Below, piece after piece: positions 44,501 to 51,247 of a stretch of 64,000 nucleotides of DNA (the stretch's first letter is position 1; each line of letters begins with the position of its first letter). This DNA is from Rhodoferax lithotrophicus. GTDB taxonomy: Bacteria > Pseudomonadota > Gammaproteobacteria > Burkholderiales > Burkholderiaceae_C. The notes beneath the pieces are model-generated. The model saw only the letters and a program-made list of their open reading frames with translations, was not told the origin of the DNA and made no database searches. The stretch lies in contig NZ_AP024238.1 in the NCBI RefSeq assembly GCF_019973615.1, positions 3,989,989 through 4,053,988 on the forward strand, given 5' to 3'. The translations under genes and the position numbers were made by a program.

Positions 44501-45187
44501 CGCTGAATCGGGGTCAACACCCGATTTGGAGGATGTTTTTGACTTTTTCTCGGCCCCGTGAGCCCCCTCAGAAGCTGGCTCAACATCAACATCCCGCTGC
44601 GCCTGCACCTTGGTAAAACCACTGACCGATAACCATTGCTCGATTTCCTCTGGCGTGGCGCTGCCGGGCAGTTCCACCGGGAAGGTGATGGACAAGCGCA
44701 CGTCCGCAGCGGTGCTGACCTGATCCAGCTGCCCCTGCGCTGCCAAGGTCTGGGCACGCGCCTGGATATCGGCGTAAATCGTTTCAGGCGTGTCGTGCCG
44801 TACGGTTTGCGTGGTGTCACGGTCAAACAGCTGGCCAGCGCGGGCAAACAACAGCTTCAAGTGGTCGTTCAGCTCGGTCATGGTGCCCACGGTGGAACGG
44901 CTGGAGCGCACCGGGTTGGTCTGGTCGATGGCAATGGCCGGCGGCACACCTTCGACCTTGTCCACGGCGGGCTTGTCCATGCGGTCGAGAAACTGGCGGG
45001 CGTAGGCGCTGAAGGTTTCCACATAACGACGCTGGCCCTCGGCAAACAAGGTGTCAAACACCAGGCTGGATTTGCCTGAGCCGCTCGGGCCAGTGACCAC
45101 GGTGAGTTCACCGGTGCGGATGTCCAGGTCGAGGTTTTTGAGGTTGTGTTGGCGTGCGCCGCGAATGCGGATGGTTCCCTGTGACAT
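38549..45187 (-). CDS. uvrA: Double-length UvrA: two UvrA units fused in one 2212-residue protein
   Basis: UvrA is the ATP-dependent damage sensor of nucleotide excision repair; a normal one has about 940 residues and two ATPase modules. This one has four. Walker A motifs are at about 33-40 (GPSGSGKSS), 766-773, 1186-1193 and 1886-1893 (GVSGSGKST), and four LSGGE signatures at about 613, 1002, 1645 and 2086, with a DEP-type Walker B after each. Zinc-finger blocks of CxxC type are present in both units (near GDGRCPTCGGSGF and GEGRCPSCEGQGI). The first unit covers about 1-1135 and the second about 1158-2212. Each unit is lengthened by low-complexity inserts; several coincide with repeats at 44310-44360, 42369-42457, 41712-41767 (the joint) and 40507-40614. 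No stop codon or frameshift interrupts it. I recall double-length UvrA in other Burkholderiales, but cannot check. Confidence 0.93.
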   Translation of the reverse strand: MSQGTIRIRGARQHNLKNLDLDIRTGELTVVTGPSGSGKSSLVFDTLFAEGQRRYVETFSAYARQFLDRMDKPAVDKVEGVPPAIAIDQTNPVRSSRSTVGTMTELNDHLKLLFARAGQLFDRDTTQTVRHDTPETIYADIQARAQTLAAQGQLDQVSTAADVRLSITFPVELPGSATPEEIEQWLSVSGFTKVQAQRDVDVEPASEGAHGAEKKSKTSSKSGVDPDSASAQKNSKRKVLDVVADRFRLGAAERARVLEAIEVALKHGSGRLSIYVLNQPVAHINKAQEAIKNVVTEGAGLWRYSTGLHCPESNQRYADPMASAFSFNSAVGACDSCRGFGRVIGVDYGLVIPNDKLTLRAGAIKPIQTPAWQEAQDDLMRHAEAAGIPRDTPWNKLNAQQQAWVINGSPNWNGKWNQHWFGIKRFFEYLETKAYKMHIRVLLSKYRSYTECPDCGGARLKTESLLWRIGSKAAADAVLEPSKRFMPQGVKWTRAQLEALPGLCLHDLMLLPLDRLRRFFELMQEGTGAVPTRLEVSAGSSTFEQKSSSTETPNRADAVGEGGALATAMQPSTPLASEADSKTLKLLFDEISTRLKYLCEVGIGYLTLDRQSRTLSGGEVQRINLTTALGTSLVNTLFVLDEPSIGLHPRDMNRIITAMQRLRDAGNTLVVVEHDPAVMLAADRMIDMGPGPGERGGQIVFDGSTAELRNADTLTGAYLGGRKQVGMGFKRLVAANTPRLILEGARDHNLKNITVDIPLQRLVVITGVSGSGKSTLIQDTLAPALLRHFGKATDTPGVFERLLGAEQLSDVVFVDQSPIGKTARSNPASFVGAWDAIREIFATAPLSRQRGYTATKFSFNNGDGRCPTCGGSGFEHVEMQFLSDVYLRCPDCDGKRYRPEILEITIERQGAEMGSDPHSGYKRAPKPGSSTEWGSDPISAVPVQSATASRSTTTRHLNVADVLDLTVSEAAQLFKDDRDVIRALQPIIDVGLDYVKLGQPVPTLSGGEAQRLKLAGFLAEADKSSAASRQALARRGVLFMFDEPTTGLHFDDIAKLMRALRKLQDAGHSLLVIEHNLDVIRAADWLIDLGPEGGDAGGEVVAFGTPEEVMLHASSHTALALRDYAAHMGVVHEVRDFSHSKLLKLEHIAQVIPGLEAKNTIQIINAHEHNLKGLSVNIPRGKFTVVTGVSGSGKSTLAFDILFNEGQRRYLESLNAYARSIVQPAGRPEVDAVYGIPPTVAIEQRLSRGGRKSTVGTTTEVWHFLRLLFVKLGTQHCIHDGTPVAPQTPDSIAAQLMKAFRGQHIGLLAPLVMNRKGVYTELAEWARPRGFTHLRVDGNFLPTTAFPRLDRFKEHTIELPVFSLDITPANEAQLRAALSRTLEHGKGVVHVLSNLDGLSQAMQAGTPTAGIGRLSVFSTLRACPVCSTSYAELDPRLFSYNSKHGWCPDCVGTGVKLSKEQRQVFDDSVRDDDNKGREQTFVEADVEDLVDAVCPSCNGTRLNAVARAVQLELGSGPGAVLTRSTRGVSDSADVPRPGQSPSLLLDLAKPQVHATSDTPRVPLDDANIHLGLDPNFPAVALAGVSITELARLSVTDLRTWVQTLQSEAHLSAREAGIARDLIPEIKGRLEFLEQVGLGYLTLDRGAPTLSGGEAQRIRLAAQLGSNLQGVCYVLDEPTIGLHARDNQILLGALQTLSDQGNTLVVVEHDEDTIRHADHIIDIGPSAGKRGGRLVAEGVVADIQNAAESQTGRYLLHAMRHPVQARRAIDVVAACAYSTRAGSSNGIESVNSLLDTAAERVALAVSTASVSSTTVAVNVVATLQVQGADSSFSFTSTPKKKKAAKKLDVDPDVTAQEPQRWITVHGANLHNLQQVTAQVPLKRLVAVTGVSGSGKSTLARDVLLANVHTAVQKRSTKAGRDALEAGESIAWIGCDSVTGFEAVDRVLEVDQTPIGKTPRSCPATYIGFWDTIRKLFADTLEAKARGYAANRFSFNTGEGRCPSCEGQGIRTIGMSFLPDVKVLCETCKGARFNPETQAVTWRGKNIGDILQMEVDEAVDFFAAMPNISHPLQLLKDVGLGYLTLGQPSPTLSGGEAQRIKLVTELSKVRDDITRRGQKAPHTLYVLDEPTVGLHMADVEKLIKVLHRLVDGGHSVVVIEHDLDVIAEADWVIDLGPNGGKDGGQVVAAATPEQVVALGTWTGLALGPVLGRSD
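40507..40614. repeat. In-frame inverted repeat pair in uvrA (second unit)
   Basis: CGCGTGGGGTGTCTGAC (40507-40523) and GTCGGACACCCCGCGCG (40598-40614) are inverted copies matching at 15 of 17 bases. The DNA between is GC-rich and includes CCCGGGCCGGGGG. It encodes residues about 1525-1560 of UvrA, a Ser/Pro/Asp-rich insert between the CxxC-containing region and the ITELARLSV helix. It looks like a REP/BIME-type mobile repeat. Confidence 0.65.
41712..41767. repeat. Dispersed palindromic repeat, copy F (at the joint of the two UvrA units)
   Basis: On the plus strand TTTTTAGCCTCTAGCCCAGG, a centre, GCGCAATATGCTC and TTTTAATAGCTT. It resembles copy H near proB. It encodes about residues 1140-1158 (KLLKLEHIAQVIPGLEAKN), exactly between the end of the first UvrA unit and the start of the second. 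Confidence 0.7.
42369..42457. repeat. REP-type inverted repeat pair inserted in frame in uvrA (first unit)
   Basis: Two 28-base arms (42369-42396 and 42430-42457) are inverted copies with one mismatch. Each arm contains the smaller palindrome ATGGGGTCAGATCCCCAT. The pair encodes AEMGSDPHSGYKRAP and the mirror-like SSTEWGSDPISAV, a Gly/Ser/Pro insert between the LEITIE strand and the NVADVLDLTV helix of UvrA. The GGGGTCAGA core is that of repeats moved by RAYT-type tyrosine transposases in many proteobacteria (from memory). Confidence 0.8.
44310..44360. repeat. Dispersed palindromic repeat, copy G (in frame inside uvrA, first unit)
   Basis: On the plus strand TTTTTAATAGCTTCTTGCGC, a short centre, and GCGCTACAGGCTGATTT. 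It matches copy D in the ygjP-like gene over about 45 bases. It encodes NQPVAHINKAQEAIKNV (about residues 277-293), the same peptide type as in the YgjP-like protein. Confidence 0.85.
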
Positions 45188-45311
45188 GCTGGCTTCCCAA
45201 AAGGTGAGGCGCTAGATTCTAGGGATTGCATCGGTGGAGGTGCCCGCTAAGGGGTATCCCCCATCACTTGGCCAATACCGGGTGATAGACTGAAATCAAC
45301 TGGAGCAAAAA

Positions 45312-46415
45312 ATGAAATTGATGAAATCGTTGGCAACCGTTCTGCTGCTTTCCATGCTGCAAACCATCACACAGGCAGAACTTTTGATTGGGCAAACCGT
45401 GGGAGTAAGCGGCGCAGTAGCCGCCACAGTCAAGGAATCCATGCTGGGGGCCAAGCTCTGTGTGGATGCTGCCAACGCCAAAGGTGGCATCTATGGCGAA
45501 AAGCTCAACATCCTCACACTGGACGACAAATTCGACACCAAACTAACACTGGCCAATGCCAAAACCCTGATTGAAGAGCGCCAGGTGCTGGCCCTGTTCA
45601 TGACCCGTGGCACGCCCCACACCCAGGGCATTTTGCCGCTGCTGGATCAATACGCTGTGCCGTTGATTGGGCCATCCACCGGTGCCATGTTGTTTCACCA
45701 GCCCATCCAGCCACATGTGTTCAACGTACGTGCCGCCTATCAGCGCGAGGCGGAGAAAGCCATCACCCACCTGGCCTCGATTGGCATCACCCGCATTGCG
45801 CTGGTGCATGTGGACGACAGTTTTGGCGCGGATGCGCTGAATGGGGCACAAAAAGGCCTGACCGTCAACAAACTCACCCCTGTCATGCTGGCCAAGTTTG
45901 ACCGCAACAAGCCAGACTTTTCAGCCATTGCACCACAAGTGATCCAAGCCAATGCCCAAGCGGTGATGGTGATTGGCTCCGGCACGGCCGTGGTGCAAGG
46001 CATCCAGCAGATCAAGTCCGCAGGCAGTGGGGCCCAGTTCATCACTTTGTCGAACAACGCCTCGGAAGGTTTTATCCAGTTGCTGGGGGCGCAAGGACGC
46101 GGCGTGATCGTGACGCAGGTGTTCCCGCAAAGCTTCAATTACGCCCTGGTCAAGGAAGCCAGCCAACTGGCCAAATCGCAGGGCATCGGCTTGGTGAGTC
46201 CGGCCATGCTGGAAGGCTTTGCCTCCGCCAAGGTGCTGGTGGAGGCGTTGCGCCGCAGTGGCCCCAAACCCACGCGTGAAAAACTTCAAGCCGCGCTGGA
46301 AAACTTCAGGATGGATATTGGTGGCCTGGATGTTATTTACGACAAGACCAGCCACACCGGGCTGGATTTTGCCGACCTGTCGATCATCACGGCAGACGGC
46401 AAATTCAGGCGCTGA
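45312..46415 (+). CDS. Periplasmic ligand-binding protein, LivJ/LivK type (Peripla_BP_6)
   Basis: 367 residues. Signal peptide MKLMKSLATVLLLSMLQTITQA, then the type I periplasmic-binding fold: IGQTVGVSGAVAATVKESMLGAKLCVDAANAKGGI near the start, hinge strands and the closing FRMDIGGLDVIYDKTSHTGL. These proteins bind branched-chain amino acids, amides or aromatic acids for ABC transporters. No transporter genes are adjacent, so it is an orphan, possibly a sensor or accessory binding protein. A GGAG Shine-Dalgarno lies 6 bases before the ATG. Its 3' end overlaps the transglycosylase gene tail-to-tail by 11 bases. Confidence 0.88.
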   Translation: MKLMKSLATVLLLSMLQTITQAELLIGQTVGVSGAVAATVKESMLGAKLCVDAANAKGGIYGEKLNILTLDDKFDTKLTLANAKTLIEERQVLALFMTRGTPHTQGILPLLDQYAVPLIGPSTGAMLFHQPIQPHVFNVRAAYQREAEKAITHLASIGITRIALVHVDDSFGADALNGAQKGLTVNKLTPVMLAKFDRNKPDFSAIAPQVIQANAQAVMVIGSGTAVVQGIQQIKSAGSGAQFITLSNNASEGFIQLLGAQGRGVIVTQVFPQSFNYALVKEASQLAKSQGIGLVSPAMLEGFASAKVLVEALRRSGPKPTREKLQAALENFRMDIGGLDVIYDKTSHTGLDFADLSIITADGKFRR

Positions 46416-47043
46416 ACGTCCAGTTTTTTTGCGCCGCAAACACCGCCTTGGGGTATTGCGGCTGGCCGCGTGAACCGTTGTAGCGGCCCAGCGTCATAAA
46501 CAGATCACCACGTTCCCGGTCCAGGTAATGCCGCAAAATCACGCAGCCAAAACGCAAATTGGTCTGCATGTGAAAGAGTTTGCCGGCATCACCATCGCCC
46601 AACACCCGCGTCCAGAACGGCATGACTTGCATGTAGCCGCGTGCACCAACGCTGCTGACCGCATATTTGCGGAAATTGCTCTCCACCTGGATCAGCCCCA
46701 GCACCAGCGAGACATCCAGCCCGGCGCGTTTGGACTCGTACCAGACGGTTTGCAGAAATTCCTTGCGGGTGATCCAGTCGGTCTTCTTCTTGCTCAGGCG
46801 CTCACTCATGGCCCCCAGCCAGCGCAGGTAGGCCAGCCGCGACTCGGTGTCAGGAAATTCGGGCACCGGCGGTGCATGGTTGGCAATGGCCGAACTCAAG
46901 GCGGTGCGAACCGAATCCACCAGCGGCTCTTCGATCTGCGCACCCGCCCAGGAACGCTCTGATAACAAGAGCTGCCCACACCCTAATATCAAGGGGGAGA
47001 GGCTTAAAACACCAGATAAAAAGGAGCGCCGGGTGCGCCCCAT
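46405..47043 (-). CDS. Lytic transglycosylase (SLT domain), twin-arginine lipoprotein-like
   Basis: 212 residues. The N-terminus GRTRRSFLSGVLSLSPLILGC has a twin-arginine motif (RRSFL) followed by a hydrophobic stretch and a possible lipid-bearing Cys22. The SLT domain has catalytic Glu121 in LIQVESNFRKYAVSSVGARG and the following YMQVMPFW and RYNGSRG motifs, the standard family pattern. It cleaves peptidoglycan glycan strands in the periplasm. The ATG lies 1 base after the proS stop codon, so it is translated with proS. Confidence 0.87.
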   Translation of the reverse strand: MGRTRRSFLSGVLSLSPLILGCGQLLLSERSWAGAQIEEPLVDSVRTALSSAIANHAPPVPEFPDTESRLAYLRWLGAMSERLSKKKTDWITRKEFLQTVWYESKRAGLDVSLVLGLIQVESNFRKYAVSSVGARGYMQVMPFWTRVLGDGDAGKLFHMQTNLRFGCVILRHYLDRERGDLFMTLGRYNGSRGQPQYPKAVFAAQKNWTFSA

Positions 47044-47044
47044 C

Positions 47045-48787
47045 TCAGACTTTGAGCTTGGCCAGCAATTGGGCCACGATGTCCGCCACCGGCACAGCGC
47101 TGGCCGCCGCATCACGGCGGTACTGGTATTCCACGTTCCCCTCTTTCAAGGCGCGGTCGCCAATGTTGACGCGGTGCGGCACGCCAATGAGTTCCCAGTC
47201 GGCAAACATGGCACCGGGGCGCTCGCCCCGGTCGTCCAGCATCACATCGACCCCGGCGGCCAGCAGCTCAGCGTAGAGCGCTTCAGCCGTGGCTTTGACT
47301 TCAGGCGAGCGCTCGGCATTGATCGGGCACAGCACCACGGTGAACGGGGCCAGTGCGTCGGGCCAGATGATGCCGCGCTCGTCGTGGTTTTGCTCAATGG
47401 CGGCGGCCGGCAGGCGGGTGATGCCAATGCCGTAGCAGCCCATTTCCATGAACTGGGGCTTGCCGTTTTGATCGAGGAAGGTGGCCTTCATGGCCTCGCT
47501 GTATTTGGTGCCCAGGTAGAACACATGACCGACTTCAATACCACGCTCAATCGCCAGCACACCTTGGCCGTCGGGGGAGGCATCACCGGCCACCACGTTG
47601 CGCAGGTCGGCCACCATGTCGGGCTCGGGCAGGTCACGGCCCCAGTTCACACCGGTGAGGTGAAAGTCCACTTCATTGGCTCCGCACACCCAGTCGTTCA
47701 TCACCGCCACTTCGCGGTCGACCACCAGCTTGACGGGTTTGAGCAGATTCAGTGGCCCCAGGTACCCAGGTTTACAGCCAAAGTGGTCTTCAATTTCAGG
47801 CACGGTGGCAAAGCGGAAAGCACCCAGGCCTGGCAGCTTGCCGACCTTGACCTCATTCATGTCATGGTCACCGCGCAGCAGCAACAGCCAGACCTGGGTT
47901 TTGACCACTTCACCCTGTTCATTAAGGGTATCGGTGGCCAGCACCAGGGATTTGACCGTCTGCGCCAAGGGCAGGCCCAGCAACTCCGCTACATCGGCAC
48001 AGGTGCTTTGGCCGGGTGTCGGGGTTTTGGCCATGGCTTGACTGGCCGCAGGGCGGGGGCCTGCGGGGGCCAGGGCCTCGGCTTTTTCCATGTTGGCGGC
48101 ATAGTTGCTGCCGGGGCAGTAGACGATGGCATCTTCGCCAGTAGCGGCAATCACCTGGAATTCTTCGCTCAAGTCACCGCCAATCGCACCGCTGTCGGCA
48201 GCCACTGCGCGGTAAGTCAGGCCAAAGCGGTCAAAGATGCGCCGATAAGCTTTGGCCATGATCTGATAGCTGGCTTTGGCGGACACTTGATCACGGTCAA
48301 AGCTGTAGGCATCTTTCATGATGAATTCGCGCCCACGCATCAGGCCAAAACGTGGACGGCGTTCGTCACGGAACTTGGTCTGGATTTGGTAGAAATTTTT
48401 GGGCAACTGTTTGTAGCTGCGAATTTCCTGGCGGGCAATGTCGGTGACCACTTCTTCGCTGGTCGGCTGGATCACAAAGTCGTGCGCATGACGATCCTGG
48501 ATACGCAGCAACTCAGGGCCCATTTTGTCAAAGCGGCCTGTTTCCTGCCAAAGTTCGGCGGGTTGTACCACCGGCATACACAGCTCCACCGCTCCGGCAC
48601 GGTTCATTTCCTCACGTACGATGGCTTCCACTTTTTGGACCACACGCAAGCCCATGGGCATCAGGGTGTAGATGCCTGCACCCAGTTTTTTGATCATGCC
48701 GGCGCGCATCATCAGCTTGTGGCTGACGACTTCGGCATCGGCCGGTGCTTCTTTGAGGGTGGAAATAAAGAATTGAGAGGCTTTCAT
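47045..48787 (-). CDS. proS: Prolyl-tRNA synthetase
   Basis: 580 residues, class II synthetase with the bacterial editing (INS/YbaK-like) insertion at about 230-390. Family signatures are MKASQFFISTLKEAPADAE at the start, ASHKLM-type motif 1 region AGMIKKLGAGIYTLMPMG, motif 2 RDERRPRFGLMRGREFIMKD and motif 3 GCYGIGITRLPAAAIEQ. The start at 48787 is the family start. It is divergent from rppH by 92 bases, a common arrangement in Burkholderiales. Confidence 0.97.
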   Translation of the reverse strand: MKASQFFISTLKEAPADAEVVSHKLMMRAGMIKKLGAGIYTLMPMGLRVVQKVEAIVREEMNRAGAVELCMPVVQPAELWQETGRFDKMGPELLRIQDRHAHDFVIQPTSEEVVTDIARQEIRSYKQLPKNFYQIQTKFRDERRPRFGLMRGREFIMKDAYSFDRDQVSAKASYQIMAKAYRRIFDRFGLTYRAVAADSGAIGGDLSEEFQVIAATGEDAIVYCPGSNYAANMEKAEALAPAGPRPAASQAMAKTPTPGQSTCADVAELLGLPLAQTVKSLVLATDTLNEQGEVVKTQVWLLLLRGDHDMNEVKVGKLPGLGAFRFATVPEIEDHFGCKPGYLGPLNLLKPVKLVVDREVAVMNDWVCGANEVDFHLTGVNWGRDLPEPDMVADLRNVVAGDASPDGQGVLAIERGIEVGHVFYLGTKYSEAMKATFLDQNGKPQFMEMGCYGIGITRLPAAAIEQNHDERGIIWPDALAPFTVVLCPINAERSPEVKATAEALYAELLAAGVDVMLDDRGERPGAMFADWELIGVPHRVNIGDRALKEGNVEYQYRRDAAASAVPVADIVAQLLAKLKV

Positions 48788-48842
48788 GGGTGAATCCAGC
48801 GAGATGTCAGGGTTTTGTCTCTTGATGCAGAGCAAGGGCTGT

Positions 48843-48848
48843 GCATAA
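48843..48848 (+). promoter_or_regulatory. Possible extended -10 box of rppH
   Basis: CATAAT preceded by TGTG, about 32 bases upstream of the rppH ATG. No clear -35 box at the right spacing was identified. Confidence 0.35.
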
Positions 48849-48879
48849 TCAACACAATTTAAAAATTTGGGGTTTGATT

Positions 48880-49497
48880 ATGCTTGACCGGGACGGCTTT
48901 AGGCCCAACGTCGGCATCGTCCTGCTCAACCAGAAAAATCAGGTGTTTTGGGGCAAGCGTATTCGGACGCACTCCTGGCAGTTTCCGCAGGGTGGCATTG
49001 ACCGGGGCGAGACCCCGGAGCAGGCCATGATTCGGGAGTTGCATGAAGAAGTAGGTCTGCAGCGCGAACACATTCGCATTGTGGCCCGCACCCGTGACTG
49101 GTTGCGCTACGAGGTGCCAGACCGTTTTATTCGGCGCGATTCGCGCGGCTTTTACAAAGGCCAAAAACAAATTTGGTTCTTGTTGCAACTGGTGGGACAC
49201 GACTGGGATCTGAATCTGCGCGCGACCAACCATCCTGAGTTTGATGCCTGGCGCTGGAATGATTATTGGGTGCCGCTGGAGGCCGTGGTGGAGTTCAAGC
49301 GTGAGGTGTATGTGACTGCACTGACCGAGTTGTCACGTTATGTGCCGCGCAACGAGTTTCGAAACAGGTTTTTGCGCCAGGGCATTCGCCCGATGGATGC
49401 CGATCAAATGCAGTCCGACATTCCCAATGCCTGTTTTGAATTGCCGCCCGGAGCAAGCTTCCAACCAGATCCGCAAAGTGGTAATGATCATGCGTAA
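48880..49497 (+). CDS. rppH: RNA pyrophosphohydrolase (Nudix)
   Basis: 205 residues. RppH removes pyrophosphate from the 5' end of mRNAs to start decay. The start MLDRDGFRPNVGIVL is the family start. A perfect Nudix box (GX5EX7REUXEEXGU) spans residues 38-60: GGIDRGETPEQAMIRELHE then EVGL. The C-terminal tail after residue 160 is the longer betaproteobacterial form. It overlaps the CNP1-like gene by 8 bases. Confidence 0.95.
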   Translation: MLDRDGFRPNVGIVLLNQKNQVFWGKRIRTHSWQFPQGGIDRGETPEQAMIRELHEEVGLQREHIRIVARTRDWLRYEVPDRFIRRDSRGFYKGQKQIWFLLQLVGHDWDLNLRATNHPEFDAWRWNDYWVPLEAVVEFKREVYVTALTELSRYVPRNEFRNRFLRQGIRPMDADQMQSDIPNACFELPPGASFQPDPQSGNDHA

Positions 49498-49975
49498 ACC
49501 CTTGAAATTTTTAGCACTGGGCATGGCTTTCTACGTCAGTAGCGCACTGGCCCAAAGTTCAGACACTGACCCTGATTGGCATGAATCCGAGGTGCCTGCC
49601 CCACCGTCTTTCAGTATTGATCATCTGATTCCAATCGAGATGCCGCATTACGTGAGTCTGAAGTTTGGCGTGGATCCCGCCACGCTGGCAATTGCACCTG
49701 ATGGCATCGTGCGTTATGTGATGGTGACGCAAAATACCAGCGGCTCGGTCACTGCCATGTATGAGGGTATTCGCTGTGCCACAGGTCAGGTAAAAACTTA
49801 TGCACGCACATCGTCCGGTGGTGCGTGGTCATTGGTCAAAGACCCGCAATGGCATAACCTGAGTGACAACCTGCCGTCCAAACACGCCATCATGTTGGCT
49901 CGACAGGGGGTTTGCGACGGTCGCGGAGCCGCAGCCAGCACCGTGCAGGACATTATCAAGGCGCTCAAGCGCTGA
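49490..49975 (+). CDS. CNP1-like exported protein
   Basis: 161 residues. Signal peptide MRKPLKFLALGMAFYVSSALA, followed by one domain with DPDWHESEVPAPP, SLKFGVDPATLAIAPDGIVR and YEGIRCATGQVKTYAR. It belongs to the CNP1-like family (named for a cryptic neisserial protein), periplasmic and of unknown function. The ATG at 49490 lies inside the end of rppH. The rppH-CNP1-proB neighbourhood is typical of Burkholderiales. Converges with proB. Confidence 0.8.
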   Translation: MRKPLKFLALGMAFYVSSALAQSSDTDPDWHESEVPAPPSFSIDHLIPIEMPHYVSLKFGVDPATLAIAPDGIVRYVMVTQNTSGSVTAMYEGIRCATGQVKTYARTSSGGAWSLVKDPQWHNLSDNLPSKHAIMLARQGVCDGRGAAASTVQDIIKALKR

Positions 49976-50056
49976 AATTTCAGCCGTGTGATCAGCATGC
50001 CCGATCAAATAGGGAGCTTGATCACTCCCCCATTGGCGGAGGAAAGGCACGCACGT

Positions 50057-51193
50057 TTAACGGCTCAAAACCATGTTGTCACGATGCACCATTTCGGGCT
50101 CGGCCAAATAGCCCAGCAGGGTTTCAAAGGCGCTGGAAGGTTTGCGGCAGATCAGTCGTGCTTCTGAACTGGCGTAGTTGGCCAGACCACGGGCAATCTC
50201 AAGACCGGCCAAGTCACGGATGGCAATCACATCACCGCGTGAGAAATCACCTTCCACGGCGGTCATGCCGATGGGCAGCAGGCTGGAGCCGTCGCCGCGT
50301 AATTTGGCCACGGCACCGTCGTCCACCGTCACCGAACCACGCAATTGCAGATGGTCGGCCATCCACTGCTTGCGAGCCTGGGTTTTCTGGGTAGGTGCCA
50401 CCAGCAGAGTGCCAATAGCTTCACCCAGGCTCAAACGCAGCAGGGCATCAGGCTCACGCCCCCAGGCAATCACCGTGGAGGCCCCGGAACCGGCTGCGCG
50501 TTTGGCCGCCAATATTTTGGTGATCATGCCACCGCGGCCAATGCTGCTGCCCGCACCTCCAGCCATGGCCTCCAACAGCGGATCACCCGCTTGGGCCACA
50601 TGCACAAACTCGGCGGCCGGGTCTTTGCGCGGATCGGCAGTGTAGAGACCCTTTTGGTCGGTCAGGATCACCAACGCGTCGGCCTCGACCAAGTTGGCCA
50701 CCAACGCGCCCAAGGTGTCGTTGTCACCAAATTTGATTTCGTCGTTGACCACGGTGTCGTTTTCATTGATCACCGGCACCACACCCAGCTTGAGCAAAGT
50801 GAGCAGGGTTGAGCGAGCGTTCAGATAACGTTCGCGGTCGGCCAGATCGGCATGGGTCAACAAGACCTGGGCGCTGCCCAGGCCGTTTTCACGCAGTTTG
50901 GTCTCGTACATCTGCGCCAGGCCCATTTGACCAACGGCAGCGGCAGCTTGTAATTCGTGAATTTCACGCGGGCGGCTGGTCCAGCCCAAACGCTTCATGC
51001 CTTCGGCAATGGCACCGCTGGACACCATGATGACCTCGCGTCCACCACCAACCAGCACCGCCATTTGACGGCACCACTCGCCAATAGCTGACTCATCCAG
51101 CCCCCGGCCTTCGTTGGTGACCAGGCTGGAACCCACTTTAACCACCACACGGCGTGCGTCACGCAACGCAGAAGATACAGATTCTTGAGCCAT
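50057..51193 (-). CDS. proB: Glutamate 5-kinase
   Basis: 378 residues: an amino acid kinase domain (residues 10-260) and a C-terminal PUA domain (about 285-365). It phosphorylates glutamate in the first step of proline synthesis. Motifs are VVVKVGSSLVTN, VSSGAIAEGMKRLG, NENDTVV and GGMITKILAAK. It follows obgE by 54 bases, and the gap contains palindromic repeat copy H, which abuts its start codon and supplies the GAGGT Shine-Dalgarno. Confidence 0.96.
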   Translation of the reverse strand: MAQESVSSALRDARRVVVKVGSSLVTNEGRGLDESAIGEWCRQMAVLVGGGREVIMVSSGAIAEGMKRLGWTSRPREIHELQAAAAVGQMGLAQMYETKLRENGLGSAQVLLTHADLADRERYLNARSTLLTLLKLGVVPVINENDTVVNDEIKFGDNDTLGALVANLVEADALVILTDQKGLYTADPRKDPAAEFVHVAQAGDPLLEAMAGGAGSSIGRGGMITKILAAKRAAGSGASTVIAWGREPDALLRLSLGEAIGTLLVAPTQKTQARKQWMADHLQLRGSVTVDDGAVAKLRGDGSSLLPIGMTAVEGDFSRGDVIAIRDLAGLEIARGLANYASSEARLICRKPSSAFETLLGYLAEPEMVHRDNMVLSR

Positions 51194-51244
51194 TTTGACC
51201 TCTAGCGCCCGTAAATCAAGCGCAAACAGCTATTAAATTAATAG
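51194..51244. repeat. Dispersed palindromic repeat, copy H (proB leader)
   Basis: On the plus strand TTGACCTCTAGCGCCCG, centre, CAAGCGCAAACAGCTATT and an AATTAATAG tail. It fills almost the whole obgE-proB gap. Its outer arm includes the proB Shine-Dalgarno, so folding of the palindrome in the mRNA could mask it. Confidence 0.7.
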
Positions 51245-51247
51245 TAT

